From the NCBI GenBank assembly GCA_964006375.1, contig OZ023266.1:61511946-61575945 (forward strand): a stretch of DNA of 64,000 bases, given 5' to 3'. Source of the DNA: Tillus elongatus (Eukaryota; Arthropoda; Insecta; Coleoptera; Cleridae). Position numbers and translations under genes: made by a program. This document shows positions 1-12,800 of this stretch, in pieces. The notes under the pieces were generated by a model, which ran no database searches, had not been told where the DNA came from, and was given only the letters and a program-made list of their open reading frames with translations. Position 1 is the stretch's first letter; every line of letters starts with the position of its first letter.

Positions 1-2045
1 TCAACCTCCCACAGTCCGAGGATAGCCAGCAAATCGTCCACAAAGAGAGACCACAGCAGGGGGGATAGAACTCCCCTCTGCAGCGAGGTAATAACGGTCC
101 GATTGTAGAGCATGCTTCTGATCCAGCCACAAATGGTAGGTTCCAACCCTCTAGCAATAGTGGCTTGGTAGAGGGAGATAGGTAATGCATTGTTGAATGC
201 TCCTTCAATGTCGAGAAATGCAGCCACCGCCACCTCCCCGTTATCCAGGGAGTGTGTGATCTTCTCGACGAGATTATTGAGTGCTAACTCAGTAGATTTG
301 CCAGTTTGGTGGGTATTAAGGGGGTTGTTGACTAAGATGCTCCCCCGAATGTGTCCGTCCAATATTTTTTCCAATCCCTTCAAGAGGAATGATGTAATAC
401 TGAGAGGTCTCAGTGATCTGGGTAGGTCATTACGTCCCAATTTGGGAATGTAAACCCCCCTAATCACCGTCCAGCTGGATGGAATATAGTTCCAAGCCAG
501 ACTGGCTCTATACAGCCTGATTAGGTAAGGTAGGAGAATCTCCAGTCCATTTTGAAGAAGGACCGGTACCACCCCATCCTCCCCTGGCGCCTTGAATGGC
601 TGGAAATGTTTCACAGCACACTCCACCGCCAAGGCTGTAACTATTCTCCGAGCAACCTGCCAGTCCTCCCTCCGAGGGTGTTTAAATCGACCCTCCGCTG
701 GCCGGACATCTTCGTTGCTCAGGATCAGACAATCTGGGAAGTGTGTGTGTGCTAAGAGCTCTAACCTTTCTTTCCGTGATTCAGTAAAGGAGCCATCTGG
801 TCGTTTTATCGATCCCAGTTCCTGGACACGGCCGCGTGAGAGAATTCTGTGAATTCTGGCGCTGCTGGGCAAATTAGAGATGTCCCCGCAGAACCTCCTC
901 CAGGATTCCCTCTTAGCGTTTCTTATCTCTTTGTAGTACTGTGTTAGAGCGGATCTATATTGTTCCCAGTTGCCTGTTGTCTTAGCACAATTGAAGAGAC
1001 GCCTCACTTCTCTTCGTAGTTTTTCGAGGTTATTGTTCCACCAAGTAGACCCTCGACTATATTTTTTTGACTTTAGTGGACTATTTTCGTGATATGCTGA
1101 GACCACAGCATCCCTTACCTGTTCTGCCACAATCTTAATCTATTCACGATCCCTCACTGTGGGGATAGCGGACACAAGTCGGGTGGCAAGGGATTGCTTG
1201 TACCCCTCCCAATCGGTCCTCCTCGGGCTGCGAAACTCCACCACAGGTCTAGGGCCTGTTTCAATCTCAAATAGGATGTGGGCATGGTCCGAACATGAGG
1301 GTTCAGACGACACCCTCCATTTGAGGATTTTGGAGCTCAACAGCCTTGAGCTGATCATAAGATCTAAAACCTCTCTTCGATTGACCGTTAGAAAGGTGGG
1401 TGCCGAGCCTATGTTGTTGACAACCAGCTCCTCCCCTAATATGTATTCAAATAGTGACTCACCTCGTCTGTTAGTGTCTGTGCTCCCCCAAACCAGATGA
1501 TGGGAGTTCGCATCACACCCCATTACAAGGTGATAATTGTTCCTCTTGCAGTAGATGATCAATTTCCGCACCTCTGCTGTAGGTGGTTGTTCTGCATCTC
1601 TGTCTCCGGGGAAATAGGCGGAACAGGCCACTACTTCCAGCCTGGTCACCCCGGTTGTAATCATGAGATGGATGGCGACCATGTCCTTGGTGCAGTATTC
1701 TGATAGTGTAAAATACTGCAAGTTGTTTCTGATCCAGATACAGGCTCTGGGGTTGGTACCAGAGCCCACCTCTACTATCTTACCAGAAGTGTTACCCAGC
1801 CCTTTAGTTCGGTCCGATCTGGCGGTCCAGGGCTCTTGGAGAAGAGCAATGTCTATCTGCTCCTCCTTTAATTTCATGCTAAGGAGGTATGTCGTTGCCT
1901 TAGCATGATGCAAATTTGCCTGTATGCACCTAATAGGTCTGGTGGAAGGATGTATCCTGCCACCTCCTCTACTGGGGCCCATTTTTTTGGTGGATTTGAT
2001 TCCCCCTGCGGTGCCACTTCCTGAGGGAATAGCCCCCCCCAACAC
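1..2045 (-). pseudogene. R1-like non-LTR retrotransposon ORF2 (endonuclease + start of RT), broken
   Basis: On the minus strand, 1140-2045 encodes an apurinic-like endonuclease. N44 lies in the IQANL start motif, E71 in LLQEPW, D178/N180 in the GCDANSHH block and D253-H254 in the SDH motif. These are the catalytic motifs of LINE endonucleases. The stop at 1140-1142 is followed at once by in-frame homologous sequence, so it looks like a premature TAG. A frameshift near position 700 separates the linker from the reverse transcriptase. The RT shows an AAFLDIEGAFNNA block and LQRGVLSPLLWSLFVDDLL, typical of the R1 clade, and runs off the left edge of the window. The element would have copied itself by target-primed reverse transcription but is now inactive. 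Clade assignment is from motif recognition only. Confidence 0.85.
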
Positions 2046-2099
2046 TCGGAAGGGCCCGCTTCATTATACAATGAGGAAGAGGGATATTCAGGGTGGATA

Positions 2100-3009
2100 A
2101 TGCCCACTCCCACCCCTCCAGTCACCTCACTGAACGTCTTCCTGACAGCACCCTCTCAGGGCTTTTTTGCCCTCTGTTGTGGTGTGCTGCCGTCCGACCG
2201 GAGTCGCTTTCCACTGACGGCGCCCATAGTAGCGGCATCAGACTCCTCGGGTCGTTTTATCGTACTCTCAGAGCCCTCAACCCCCACCCGAGCCCGTCGG
2301 GACCCGACTTCCGTTAGTACCTGACTCAAGGCGATTGAATATGGCACCCCCGCCTTGAGCGGATGACTAGGCTGTCTCCTTGCGGATCCAGGCAGTCGTT
2401 TTTTCCTTCGCTCCTCCGAGTGGCTCACGGGAGATTTTAGGAGCTCCAGCCCCTCATCGGAGGACAGAGATTTGGAGGATAGGGAGAGGATGACCCTCGA
2501 CCCCCCTCCATCGGTTTGGCGGTAAGAGAGGGGACAACCCCCATTTGTACCTCTATGTGTTCTCCAGTTGCCTGGAGATCGAGAGTATTATTACCCATCT
2601 CGTTTGGGTCTGTGTCTATCATGTTCATATTCTGATCCCACGAGCAGCTGGGGAAAATTGTGGTTAACCTCCATGGAAGAGCCCCGCATCCCATAGAGAG
2701 GCATTTATACACAGGGAGGTCGCCTGGTTTCCCTGGGGAGGATTACGTTAGGGGCAGAATTACCAACCTGCCAATGCCCGGCCATATCGGCCAAAAGCAT
2801 CATCGCTTCGGCACCAACCCTCCAACAACCTTGCGATGTGGGTTTTTTATAGAGGTATCTCCTCGCAATGCCGGCCAGTTAAAGCAAGCATTCCCGGTCC
2901 TCCCAAAACATGCCTGGGTGGGGTTACGGTATGGCCCTTCTCCTTTCTTAGCCGGGCTTGGGACCGTCCATGGCGGAGGTTTTTTTTTTGATAACTTCAT
3001 GTGTAACAA
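2100..3009 (-). pseudogene. 5' part of the R1-like element (ORF1 remnant)
   Basis: This stretch lies directly upstream of the endonuclease on the same strand and has the same GC-rich composition, unlike the AT-rich flanks. Three short frames (2156-2428, 2437-2712, 2800-3009) carry basic, proline- and serine-rich peptides. One ends in a KRLRSDGSTP segment of the kind seen in ORF1 of insect R1-like elements. No intact CCHC zinc knuckle was found, so ORF1 is fragmented or this is partly 5' UTR. The composition boundary near 3010 probably marks the element's 5' end. Confidence 0.45.
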
Positions 3010-3395
3010 CGCACAGCTAATTATGTGATTACTTCGATTCGACTGTATATGTTTATTTCAATATAATTCAATTTATTGCGAACTAGAGCTATAACCCACC
3101 TGGTTCATTTCTCCATCTTGACTCTTCTCTTTCGTTGCATATCAGTGTCATACGGAATATATCACAGAGTTTCGAGAGTAGACAATATATTAATACAAAG
3201 TTACCAAAAAACAAAACACTTGTATGTTCTATTTAGAAAAATTCCAAATATATATAAATTAAAAATAAACAACAATAATTCAAAACGCAGTATTGAATAT
3301 ACCGCCCACCCTAAAATAACAATTTTAGCTCTAACTACCCAAAATATTAAATAAAACTATTTAAAAAGTAATATCCAAATATTACAGCAATACTA

Positions 3396-3635
3396 CTATT
3401 GATTTGGAAGCAAACACAATTTGGATATGGGTCTCTGAAGGACACCCGTTGCAACTCGACAGATTCCATCCGAGCCTAGATGAATTGCTGTTTCACGAGC
3501 TAATAGCCATGCCAACGGTGTGTGCAGCTCATTTTTTATAACAACTCTGTCTCCTACCTTCAACGATTTATTTTGGTTTGTCCACTTATTGTGTTTCAGC
3601 AATGTATTCAAATAGTCATCATGCCAACGAGATCA
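3396..3635 (-). pseudogene. BEL/Pao retrotransposon Pol C-terminus (DUF5641-like)
   Basis: The minus-strand frame reads WHDDYLNTLLKHNKW, then a VGDRVVIKNE block, then HLGSDGICRVATG, and ends RPISKLCLLPNQ. This order (YLNTL, KW, VGD.V.IK, GSDG..RV, RP..KL..LP) is the hallmark of the domain that closes BEL/Pao polyproteins after the integrase. Only about 75 residues remain. A stop lies just upstream, and the AT-rich DNA to its left could contain a decayed LTR that I cannot delimit. The fragment lies in MTO1 intron 3. Confidence 0.75.
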
Positions 3636-3877
3636 AAAATCATTGTGTAAACGCGGCAACTGTTGCCAGCGACTCAATGTGTTAAAGCTTTAACTAAGAA
3701 AAATCCCTTGAGGGCAATGATGTCAGTGGTTCCAATGTTAAAAAATGGTCGGGCGACAAGGCACTAAGGTCATCTGGAGGGAGGATTAAATGCTGCTTAA
3801 TTTTTTAGACTCTACAACATCTGTTGGAGTTCGGGTTCGGTTCGAAATATTGAAACTTCCCACCCCCTAATACTTAC

Positions 3878-4085
3878 TTAATATTATGCCATTACATTCC
3901 ACACATAATTGGTTGTTGACATTTGTTATTGGGTTTTCAATGATTAGGTCTTCGACTGAAGCAACTAACATATCCAGGTTTGGTGTATTTTTAAATAACT
4001 CTGTTTGTATATTTTGTTTATACAAATCTCTATCTATCTGTGCTCTGTAACCCCATACAGCTGGACCCTTCCTTTTATTTAGAAC
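3878..4085 (-). CDS. MTO1: MTO1 exon 3
   Basis: The acceptor is ATTGCAG before GTTCTAAATAAA and the donor is a perfect GTAAGT at 3877-3872. The exon encodes [19 protein letters not shown], then a YKQNIQ helix and the VEDLIIE strand, as expected directly after exon 2. It ends in phase 1, so at least one more exon must follow to the left. Confidence 0.92.
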
Positions 4086-5698
4086 CTGCAATATAAGTAG
4101 GTTTAATTTTAAAATGATAATGAAATCATATATGGTGATGGTGAGAAAAGCTTTTAAAAAAAAAGTGTAAACAACTTGGGAAGCAAACCCATGGTTAAGA
4201 TGATTCAGTAGAACAATGCTTAAATGAATCACTTTGTAATGTATACAAAAAATATATTTCTACTTGCTAAGTTCTGAATAAAGCAGCATAAGGCATTGTT
4301 TGGCATGCACAATAAACCAAAGGTTGCAGTGCTATCGGGGTGGCAAAGCCGCGGACGAGCCCTAAGGGGAAAAAAGGCATTGTTTCATTTGTAAAAAAAC
4401 ATTATTTGAGTATGAAAAATGTATTTATATAAAAATATATGTGATATGTACTCTCCAGAGAAATCCCTGACCTCAATGTATACCTTCAATTATCCTGGCT
4501 AATGGGGAGGATCGACAACACATATAATTGAAAAACACAAATAATATGAACATAATAAAACTCTGGACGCAGCAAGTGCGTTATGGTAGTGAATTTTCAT
4601 AAAAATGTTTTGAATTGCAAATATGTGTGTTTCCTTTTTAAGAAAGCAGGCATCGATTTTGGTTACCAGTATAACCTATATAGTAAAAACAATGTGCCAT
4701 GTTTCATAAAAATAACTTTATTGTGTGAAAATGTACAAAAATTTCCAAAAGCAAACTTAAAGTGTTCCCGGAAAAACTCGTTTCTTGGTCAACCTTATAG
4801 GTTAATAGCAAATTGAGCTATTCAAATTTGAAGCATTTAATGAAAATTCGCTACCATAACGCACTTGCTGCGTCCCGAATTTCTTTTCTTACAAACATGC
4901 ATCGCTGAAAAATTCAAAAATGCAATAACATAAGGCGTGTTTGATTAAAAAAAAAAGAAGAAAATTTGTATCACCAACGACATGGGCCATCCTGTGATTG
5001 TAGAAATATTTTTTTAAGATGTAGCTCAAGACACCCTATAATTAATATATACAAATTTTCTTCATATCTTGTATAATAACGGATATATTGAGCTTTATTG
5101 ATTTTTGACGAAAATTCGACAAAAATTATATACCATTAAACGATAAACTCTACAGCTAAGGCTACTGCCAAGCATCAGAGTAAGGGTCTATTTGAAATGA
5201 ATTTTCTGGAAACATTTTAGTAAAATGAAGGACAATGACGGTTGAAACTAAGACTTCAGAATTTGTAAAACATCCTTCTTGAGACATTTGATTTCCATAT
5301 CCCGTATTAGATTCAAGTTCTTTGCCTAAATGTTGCCGATTTTGACGTTTTAAATCGCAACTTTGACGTTTTGAGGAAAACCCCAATTTATTTTTCTTTA
5401 AATGCCTATAACTTTTTTGTCTTTTGACCTACATAGCTAAATTTTGGTAGGTAGATTGCCTATAAGGATATTAACTAGCGTACCAAATTTGGTTGCCCTT
5501 TCTTTGTTAATTCCGGAGATATAAATTTTTTTCGAAAGAAAACACAAAATTTTCCGGGAAAACCTGGTCAGATTTTCCTGGCTAACGAACTTATCCAAGC
5601 CATTTGCAAAAGGAATTTTTCCACCAAATTTAGTCAAAATCGGCCTATTATTTTTTGAGTTATCGGTGTGATACATATATATATATATATATATAAAT

Positions 5699-5775
<77 letters not shown>

Positions 5776-5919
5776 TATATATATATAAACATATAAAAAT
5801 TGAAACTGACCCCGAATATGTGTTCTAGGGGGCCTAGTTCGCGGTCATTTGAAGAAATTTTTTCAAAATTCAAAAGTCGGGATCTCCTCATTAGTGAATT
5901 TTTTTTAAGAAAATTCACT

Positions 5920-5984
<65 letters not shown>

Positions 5985-6778
5985 CTGCGTCTTTCTCAGG
6001 AAATGTTTATCTTGTTCCTTTCTGTCATGCCGCCCATGCAATCTCGAATGAGATTCAAGTCTGAAAAGATTGGGGCAATTAAAATTTATGACCTTAACAT
6101 AAACATTTCCGGATATGGATCCTTCTCAGCTTTCCTTTTGTAGTGGCACGTTCGGAGATAAATAAGAATTATTCACAACAGAATGAGCAATCTGTGACAG
6201 TTTGTTCTGCTTCTACATAAATACTACTACACCTCATGTTCTAATGAATTTCGGTTTTATTTTCTTCATAATTTTTGCAATGTAGTAATTATATTAGGCA
6301 GACCCATACTTAGATGGTTGTTGGTTTTTATTAGGGATATTTATTATATTTGTGCAAGAGGAAACTATTGAAATTTTGATCTATTGAAGTGCAGAAATTT
6401 TGATCAATTTATCAGCACAGATAATCCACAAACCGGATAATTCGCACATAAATAATCGAGAGTAACTTGCATTATGTAAACTTGAAGAAAAAAATTAACC
6501 CGACAATGATCTAACCTGACCATAACATGACAGGGTTCCCACTTAAAACAGCACATCAATTTCCCTGCCTTTCCGTGATTCCCCTGACACGCCAACAACT
6601 TTGATCTACAATCTAACCCCAAAATGTGTAACACACTACTACAGCATCATCTCATGGGGGAAAACAGGTGTCCCCATTTCAAATACAAAGCGACCAATTA
6701 CTGCAAAAACAATTGTGGTTTTGTGACAAAGGAAATCATTTAAATAAATTGTTCAGAATAGAATACTGAGGGAAACTA

Positions 6779-6816
<38 letters not shown>

Positions 6817-9800
6817 AAAATGATTTGCACAGACCACAATCTAAACAGAAACAAATATAGGGACAGGAAAACCACTGAAAAAATGTCAATGTAACATATG
6901 TTTAAAAGGATACCAAACAGTAACGTAATTTTTAGTTTTTTTTTAAATTTCAACAACATACCACGCAGGCTTACAGCCTAAATACTATCGTACCGTGGGT
7001 GTTGACAAGGAGGAAAGAGGCAACCTGTTAATTCTAGACTTGAAGGTTTGGAGGTTCGGAGGAGAAGGAAAAACATGTGCCGGCAAGGAATTCCACAACT
7101 TGGAAGTCCTCGGGACAAAAGAGCGGGCATAACAAGATGTTCTATGTCCTGTGACCTGGACAGTAAAAGGGTGCATTCGCTCTGTTCCCTTGGTAGATCT
7201 GTTGGGGGCAGCAGGTGGGGAACTATGGAGGAAAGCTCCTCTGAACAGTGCCCGTGCAGATATCTATAAAAGAGAGAGAGGTCACCAACGGCACGTCGGT
7301 GGGCAAGGGATGGCAACCTTTGGGTGAGGGTAGGCTCACCGATGAGACGTATAGCTCTCTTTTGAATGGAGTCCAGGATAGCGAGTGTAGAAGCGGCAGC
7401 TGCACCCCAGATGTGGGAGCAGTATTCGAGGTTTGGCCTTATTTGTGAAGTATATAAGGTATAGAGATTAGCTGGTGAAAAGTATTTGCGAGCCCGGAAG
7501 AGGAAACCTAATTTCTTAGCAGCCGCTTCTGCAATTGATGTGCCATGTTGGTGCCAATTAAGATTTCGATCCACAGAAATGTCAACAAGAGAAAAGGACT
7601 CATTACTTTGAATAACTTGGTTGTTCATTGTGATGGGCTGGTGTATCTCTTATGAGAAAGAAAGCAAGACTGAGATTTGGTGGGGTTGAATTGTACAAGA
7701 TTTCTACTTCCCCAGTCTCATATTTTTTGGAGATCCACGGATACAGAACCCTCCATGAGTCTGCGATCCTCATCTAATTGGGCTAAAGAGACAGGTTTAG
7801 AATATTGTTTATTTGAGTGGAGGGTGCTGTCGTCCGCGTAACTGTGAACGGGGTTGGATGTGCTAGAGAGGAGGTCATTGATGTGGAGAAGAAACAAAGT
7901 AGGGGCTAAAGCTGAACCTTGAGGAACTCCTGCATTAATTGGATACAGTTTAGAGGAATGACCATCCACAACAACAGAAATGCTCCTGTTGGAGAGGAAA
8001 TTTGCTGTCCAGGTACAAAGTTTTGGTGGTAAGCCATAGGCCGGAAGTTTGTTAAGCAGCGCTGCGTGCCAGACCTGGTCGAATGCTTTGGATATATCTA
8101 GAGCAACAATCTGGGATTCACCGTGTAGGTCCATAGACTTGTTCCAAGAATGGGTGACAAAGGAAAGGTCGGTAGTCGATCTGCGCTGTCAGAATCCATA
8201 CTGCCTGTCGTGGATTAGACTGTGTTTTTCAAGAAATTTTAGTAATTCGGTGTTTATATACTTTTCCATCACTTTAGAGGCGACTGAAAAAGAGAAATAG
8301 GCCTGTAGTTTAACACAAAAACAAAAATTTAAATATTAATCTGGGCAATTGAAAAAGAATTTTAGTTTGGAAGGTAGGTATTGTGAAATAATCAACTTTT
8401 ATGGAAAATGGAGGCAACAATTAAGGCATTAGATTGATTGAATAGAAGCAAAAAGAAATTTAAAATAAGTTAAATTTGGAGTGGAATTTTCAAGCAGTTT
8501 TTCGTAGAATGGTATTAAATTATATTATTATACAGCACAAGTCTCAGACATTGTATAAACATGTTGTATGTTTTACACTAATAATTTATAAAAGCAAACA
8601 AAAGCACTGGGTAATATTTGATGAAATGATGAAGTAATTTTGACCACGTTATGCCACTGCCACCGGTATCATGCAACCGAATTTTGACAGAGGTAATCTC
8701 TCTACTATTTTCCTAACAGAGTTATGTTGGTAATAAATGGTATAATTTAACAGTAGGCATGTCAAGTATAGGTACTTTTGAATATCAGTATTATTCGTTA
8801 CTTATGTGAAAAGTATCCGTTACTTAGTATTTGTTACTGTTACTTTCACTATGCGCATGCGCCAGTGTAACTGATTATAGTAAATAGTAACTGGAACTAC
8901 AATAACTACCTACTACCTACACAGTCTTAGGTAGAAGTGACAAGAATAGGCAAAAGTGACACGTGTAATGATTTAGTAAATACGTAAAATTATTTATAAA
9001 ACCCAAAGTAACTGGAAGAAAGATATCCAAACACAAACACCCAAATAAATACTACTTGTGTACTTAACTAATTTTATTTGATTGTGTATTTTATTGACCT
9101 CGGTATATTGTTTCATGGTTTAAATTGCAATAACTCGATGTCATCTCATGTTAATTAGCCAAAAGAGGAGATATATAAAAGTAGAAAAATATATATTGTA
9201 TCGCCGATCAATTGATGTTATTTCATTTTCAAATATAAATAATAAAACAATTGAATATTTGATTTTTACTATGCATTTCACTTTTTATATCTGTAGATAT
9301 TTAACGAAATGCTGTCACAATAATAATAATAAATAAACATAGTGTGCACATTGTGATCATTTATTTCACTATATTATTCAATAGAGAAGATACATCTATA
9401 AAAATAATATCTGATATAAATCGAATTTAAAAGTAAATAATAAAACAAATGAGTATTTGATTATATAGGTAAATACAACATGCATTTTACTTTTGTCTGA
9501 AGAAGCTACATTTAAGGAAAGGATTTATATTATATTGTAGTAATTTGTTTTATCACTATACAGGGTGGTCCTCCGGGAGGTCCCACGATCGATTGCGGGA
9601 AAACTATCACTAGGAAAAACCTGAAAATTGAATATTACACTAAAGTCATTGGGCGCCACAGGTTAAAAATATTTTCAAGATGGCGGCACTTCCGGTTATA
9701 CCGGAAGTAGATGTCGATTCGCTTATTTTAATTGAAACATTCTATATTTTATTGCAGTTTAGGATTCTACAATAAATTCTGAACACTTTTTGTAAATAAT

Positions 9801-12800
9801 GCTCTATACCTATCATCAACCGTCCAGAAGATATTTAGACTTTAAGATAAAATGTGACATTTACGACCAGTCATAAAGATACCGATATTTTTATAATAAA
9901 AACATATTTCGTTAAGATTTTTAGAATTATCTTAAAAGATATTTCACTTCATCTATTTCCACATCGAGACTTACGATAGTGTATACAGAGTGTCCAAAAA
10001 AAAGTCTTAAAGTTTACAATGAGAAATTGCAAAAATCTCGCGATTTTCAAATTGGAACCCCCTCTTTTTATAACACTATCGTGTTAAACTCAAAAAATCA
10101 CTGATACTTTGTATGTAATTACCTATACCTAAATCAAACGGTTTTCATTTTATTTTGAAAAAACTAATTTCAAAACCTGATATTTTGATACATTTCCTAC
10201 CAAAAGCGTTTGCCATGGAAAATAAATTGCAGAGTGTGTTTCTATGGAAACTTTGACAGTTTGTTGATTAACTAGCTAATAATGGCACGGTTAAATTACA
10301 CACAAGAAGATTATTTAAATTTTATTTACTATTTATGGAGAATGTAATAAAGTAATTTCGCGAACATGTGATACATTTGCTGATTGATATCCAGATAAAC
10401 AGAAACCGTCATGTAAAACCGTCAAACGAATAGTAGACAATTTAAAAAACTGCGGATCTGTCAAGAAAAAGGTGCATAAGGCGAAACCTGTTGTTGACAA
10501 TGAACAAATTGAGACAGCAATTTTGGGATATTTTGCCGCATACTCTACAAAGTCAACGAGGCTAGTAGCACTGGAGTCAGGATTGTCCAAAACCTCCATT
10601 CTGCGAATTTTATGAAAACATAAGTTCCATCCTTATGCTTGTTCAGTTGTGCAACATTTAAAGGTAACTGATTTTTCCAGAAGGGTGGAGTTCTGTGAAT
10701 TTATTTTAATGCGATTCCAAGAAAACGAGCTGTTTTTAGATAACATCATATGGATGAATGAAGCAAAATTTTCGAAGAATGGACTTTTCAATCGTCATAA
10801 TTCTCACTATTGGAGTGACACCAATGTTCATCCTTCTAGGGATGGACATTTTCAGGAAAGCTGGCAGTTTAATGTTTATTATGCTATAAGGAATGACAGC
10901 GTTGTTGCCCTAGAAATATACGACGATAATTTGAATGGTGAGAATTAATCCGAAATTCATAAAATACTTTGCTTATTATTATTTATTTACTTGTAGGTGA
11001 GCGTTATTTGGAAATTTTGCAAAATCTGGAAGTAACTTATTTGGACAACCTTCCATTGAATGAATATAGGCAAATATTTTACCAACATGATGGGGGTCCC
11101 TCCTCATAATAGTCACCTGGTTAACAATCTTTTACAATCTCTATTTGCTGACCAATGGATTGCCACACCTTTGGCCGCCTCAATCGCCTGACTTATCTGT
11201 TCTCGATTTTTTTATATGGGTTACTATAAAAAATAAAATCTACAACACTGCAGTTTCTACTAAAGAAGATTGCATGCAGCGGGTTCGAGAATCATTTCAT
11301 GAATTGGATATTCAGTAAGACGGGCCACACATGAGGGATTGACACGTAGGTGTGAAAAATGTCTTGACGCCAGAGGTCGTCAATTTGAACACTTAGGACG
11401 TTAATTTTTGTTTCATTTTATTCAGTCCATGTTGTATGTGAACTCTATCATTAGTCTTGATGTGGAAATAGATGAAGTGAAATATCTTTCAAGATAATTC
11501 TAAAAATCGTAACGAAATATGTTTTTATTATAAAAATATCGGTATCTTTATGACTGGCCGTAAATGTCAAATTTTATCTTAAAGTCTAAATATCTTCTGG
11601 ACGGTTGATGATAGGTATAGAACATTATTTACAAAAAGTGTTCAGAATTTATTGTCGAATCCTAAACTGCAATAAAATATAGGATGTTTCATTTAAAATA
11701 AGCGAATCGACATCTACCTCCGGTATAACCGGAAGTGCCGCCATCTTGAAAATATTTTTAACTTGTGGCCCCCAACGACTTCAGTGTAATATCCAATTTT
11801 CAGGTTTTTCCTATCGATAGTTTTCTCGCAATCGATCGTGGGACCTCCCGGAGGACCACCCCTGTATAATTATATAAATATATCTCTTATTTATTTCCTT
11901 AAAATTATAATACAATAACAGCCTAAAATTCTTGCCTTGTAACTTAAAATAAAGGGGTGGGTATTGTTGATTAAAACTTACTCTACATGAGGCACATAGT
12001 CGCATAACTTCCATGCCTTTTCTTATGGACGCAAGTGATATTCGATCTTATTCATGTGCCAATACCAATACAGACCCGAAGCGATCGCCAGCTGCATTAG
12101 ACTATACTGAATACTTGAGTACCAGATACTCGGTCCGAGATCCGAGGGACATGTAACTGTGAATTGTGAAGTAACTAGAGTAACGAAATCAAAAGTAACT
12201 GTTTGGTAACTAGAGTAACGAATACTTTTACGAATGAATACTCGGAACTTTCGGTAGCTTTGAGTAACGGATACTCAGTAATGAATAGTTACAATATTGA
12301 CATGCGTATTTAACAAAAAAGCAGAAATGGGCATAAAAATAAATGGAAGTTTGACATTCAATTTGTAAGGAAATAAAAAAGGAACAGAAAATAGAACATA
12401 TGCAAGAAATGTTCATTTATCATGTAGGCACAGTTAAAGATTAATTGTCTGAAAACAGTGAGAGCTTTTTGTTTCTGATCACTTCAAGAATTATGACAAC
12501 TCAAAAACAAAGAAACATATTTTCAGTATTTTACAACTCACTTTAAGAAATGTAAAAGATGACCTGTATGACTTTTTTAAACTTGTTAACCATACTTCAA
12601 AATGCATAAGACTGTTATGATCAGACCTGTGGAAAATGATTTATAAATCACTTACTTTATATTGTATTCCAGACAAGTCACACATTCTCCCACAGATTCC
12701 ATCTAAAGCATCTACTTCCCTCATTAGATGACCTTTGCCGATGCCTCCAAAAGAAGGATTGCAAGACATCTCCCCTGAAACAAATACTTCATAAGACAGG

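Larger units (their letters stand above)
8753..12307. mobile_element. hAT-like element carrying a nested mariner-like insertion
   Basis: The ends GGCATGTCAA (8756) and TTGACATGC (12297-12305) are inverted and are followed inward by related GTAACG/AGTATCCG-rich arms (8765-8860 and 12150-12295). Identical 8-bp flanks ATTTAACA occur at 8745-8752 and 12308-12315, the duplication length of hAT elements. Without the 2.3-kb mariner insertion the element would be about 1.25 kb and has no recognisable transposase, so it is non-autonomous. The GTTACT/AGTAAC-rich termini are typical of hAT MITEs. The exact first base is uncertain by 1-2 nt. Confidence 0.7.

Noticed and set aside
1159..1908. Plus-strand frames opposite the R1-like endonuclease
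   Set aside because: Shadow frames of the minus-strand ORF with no protein family resemblance.
3076..3354. 92-residue plus-strand frame
   Set aside because: AT-rich with no family resemblance and no splice or start context.
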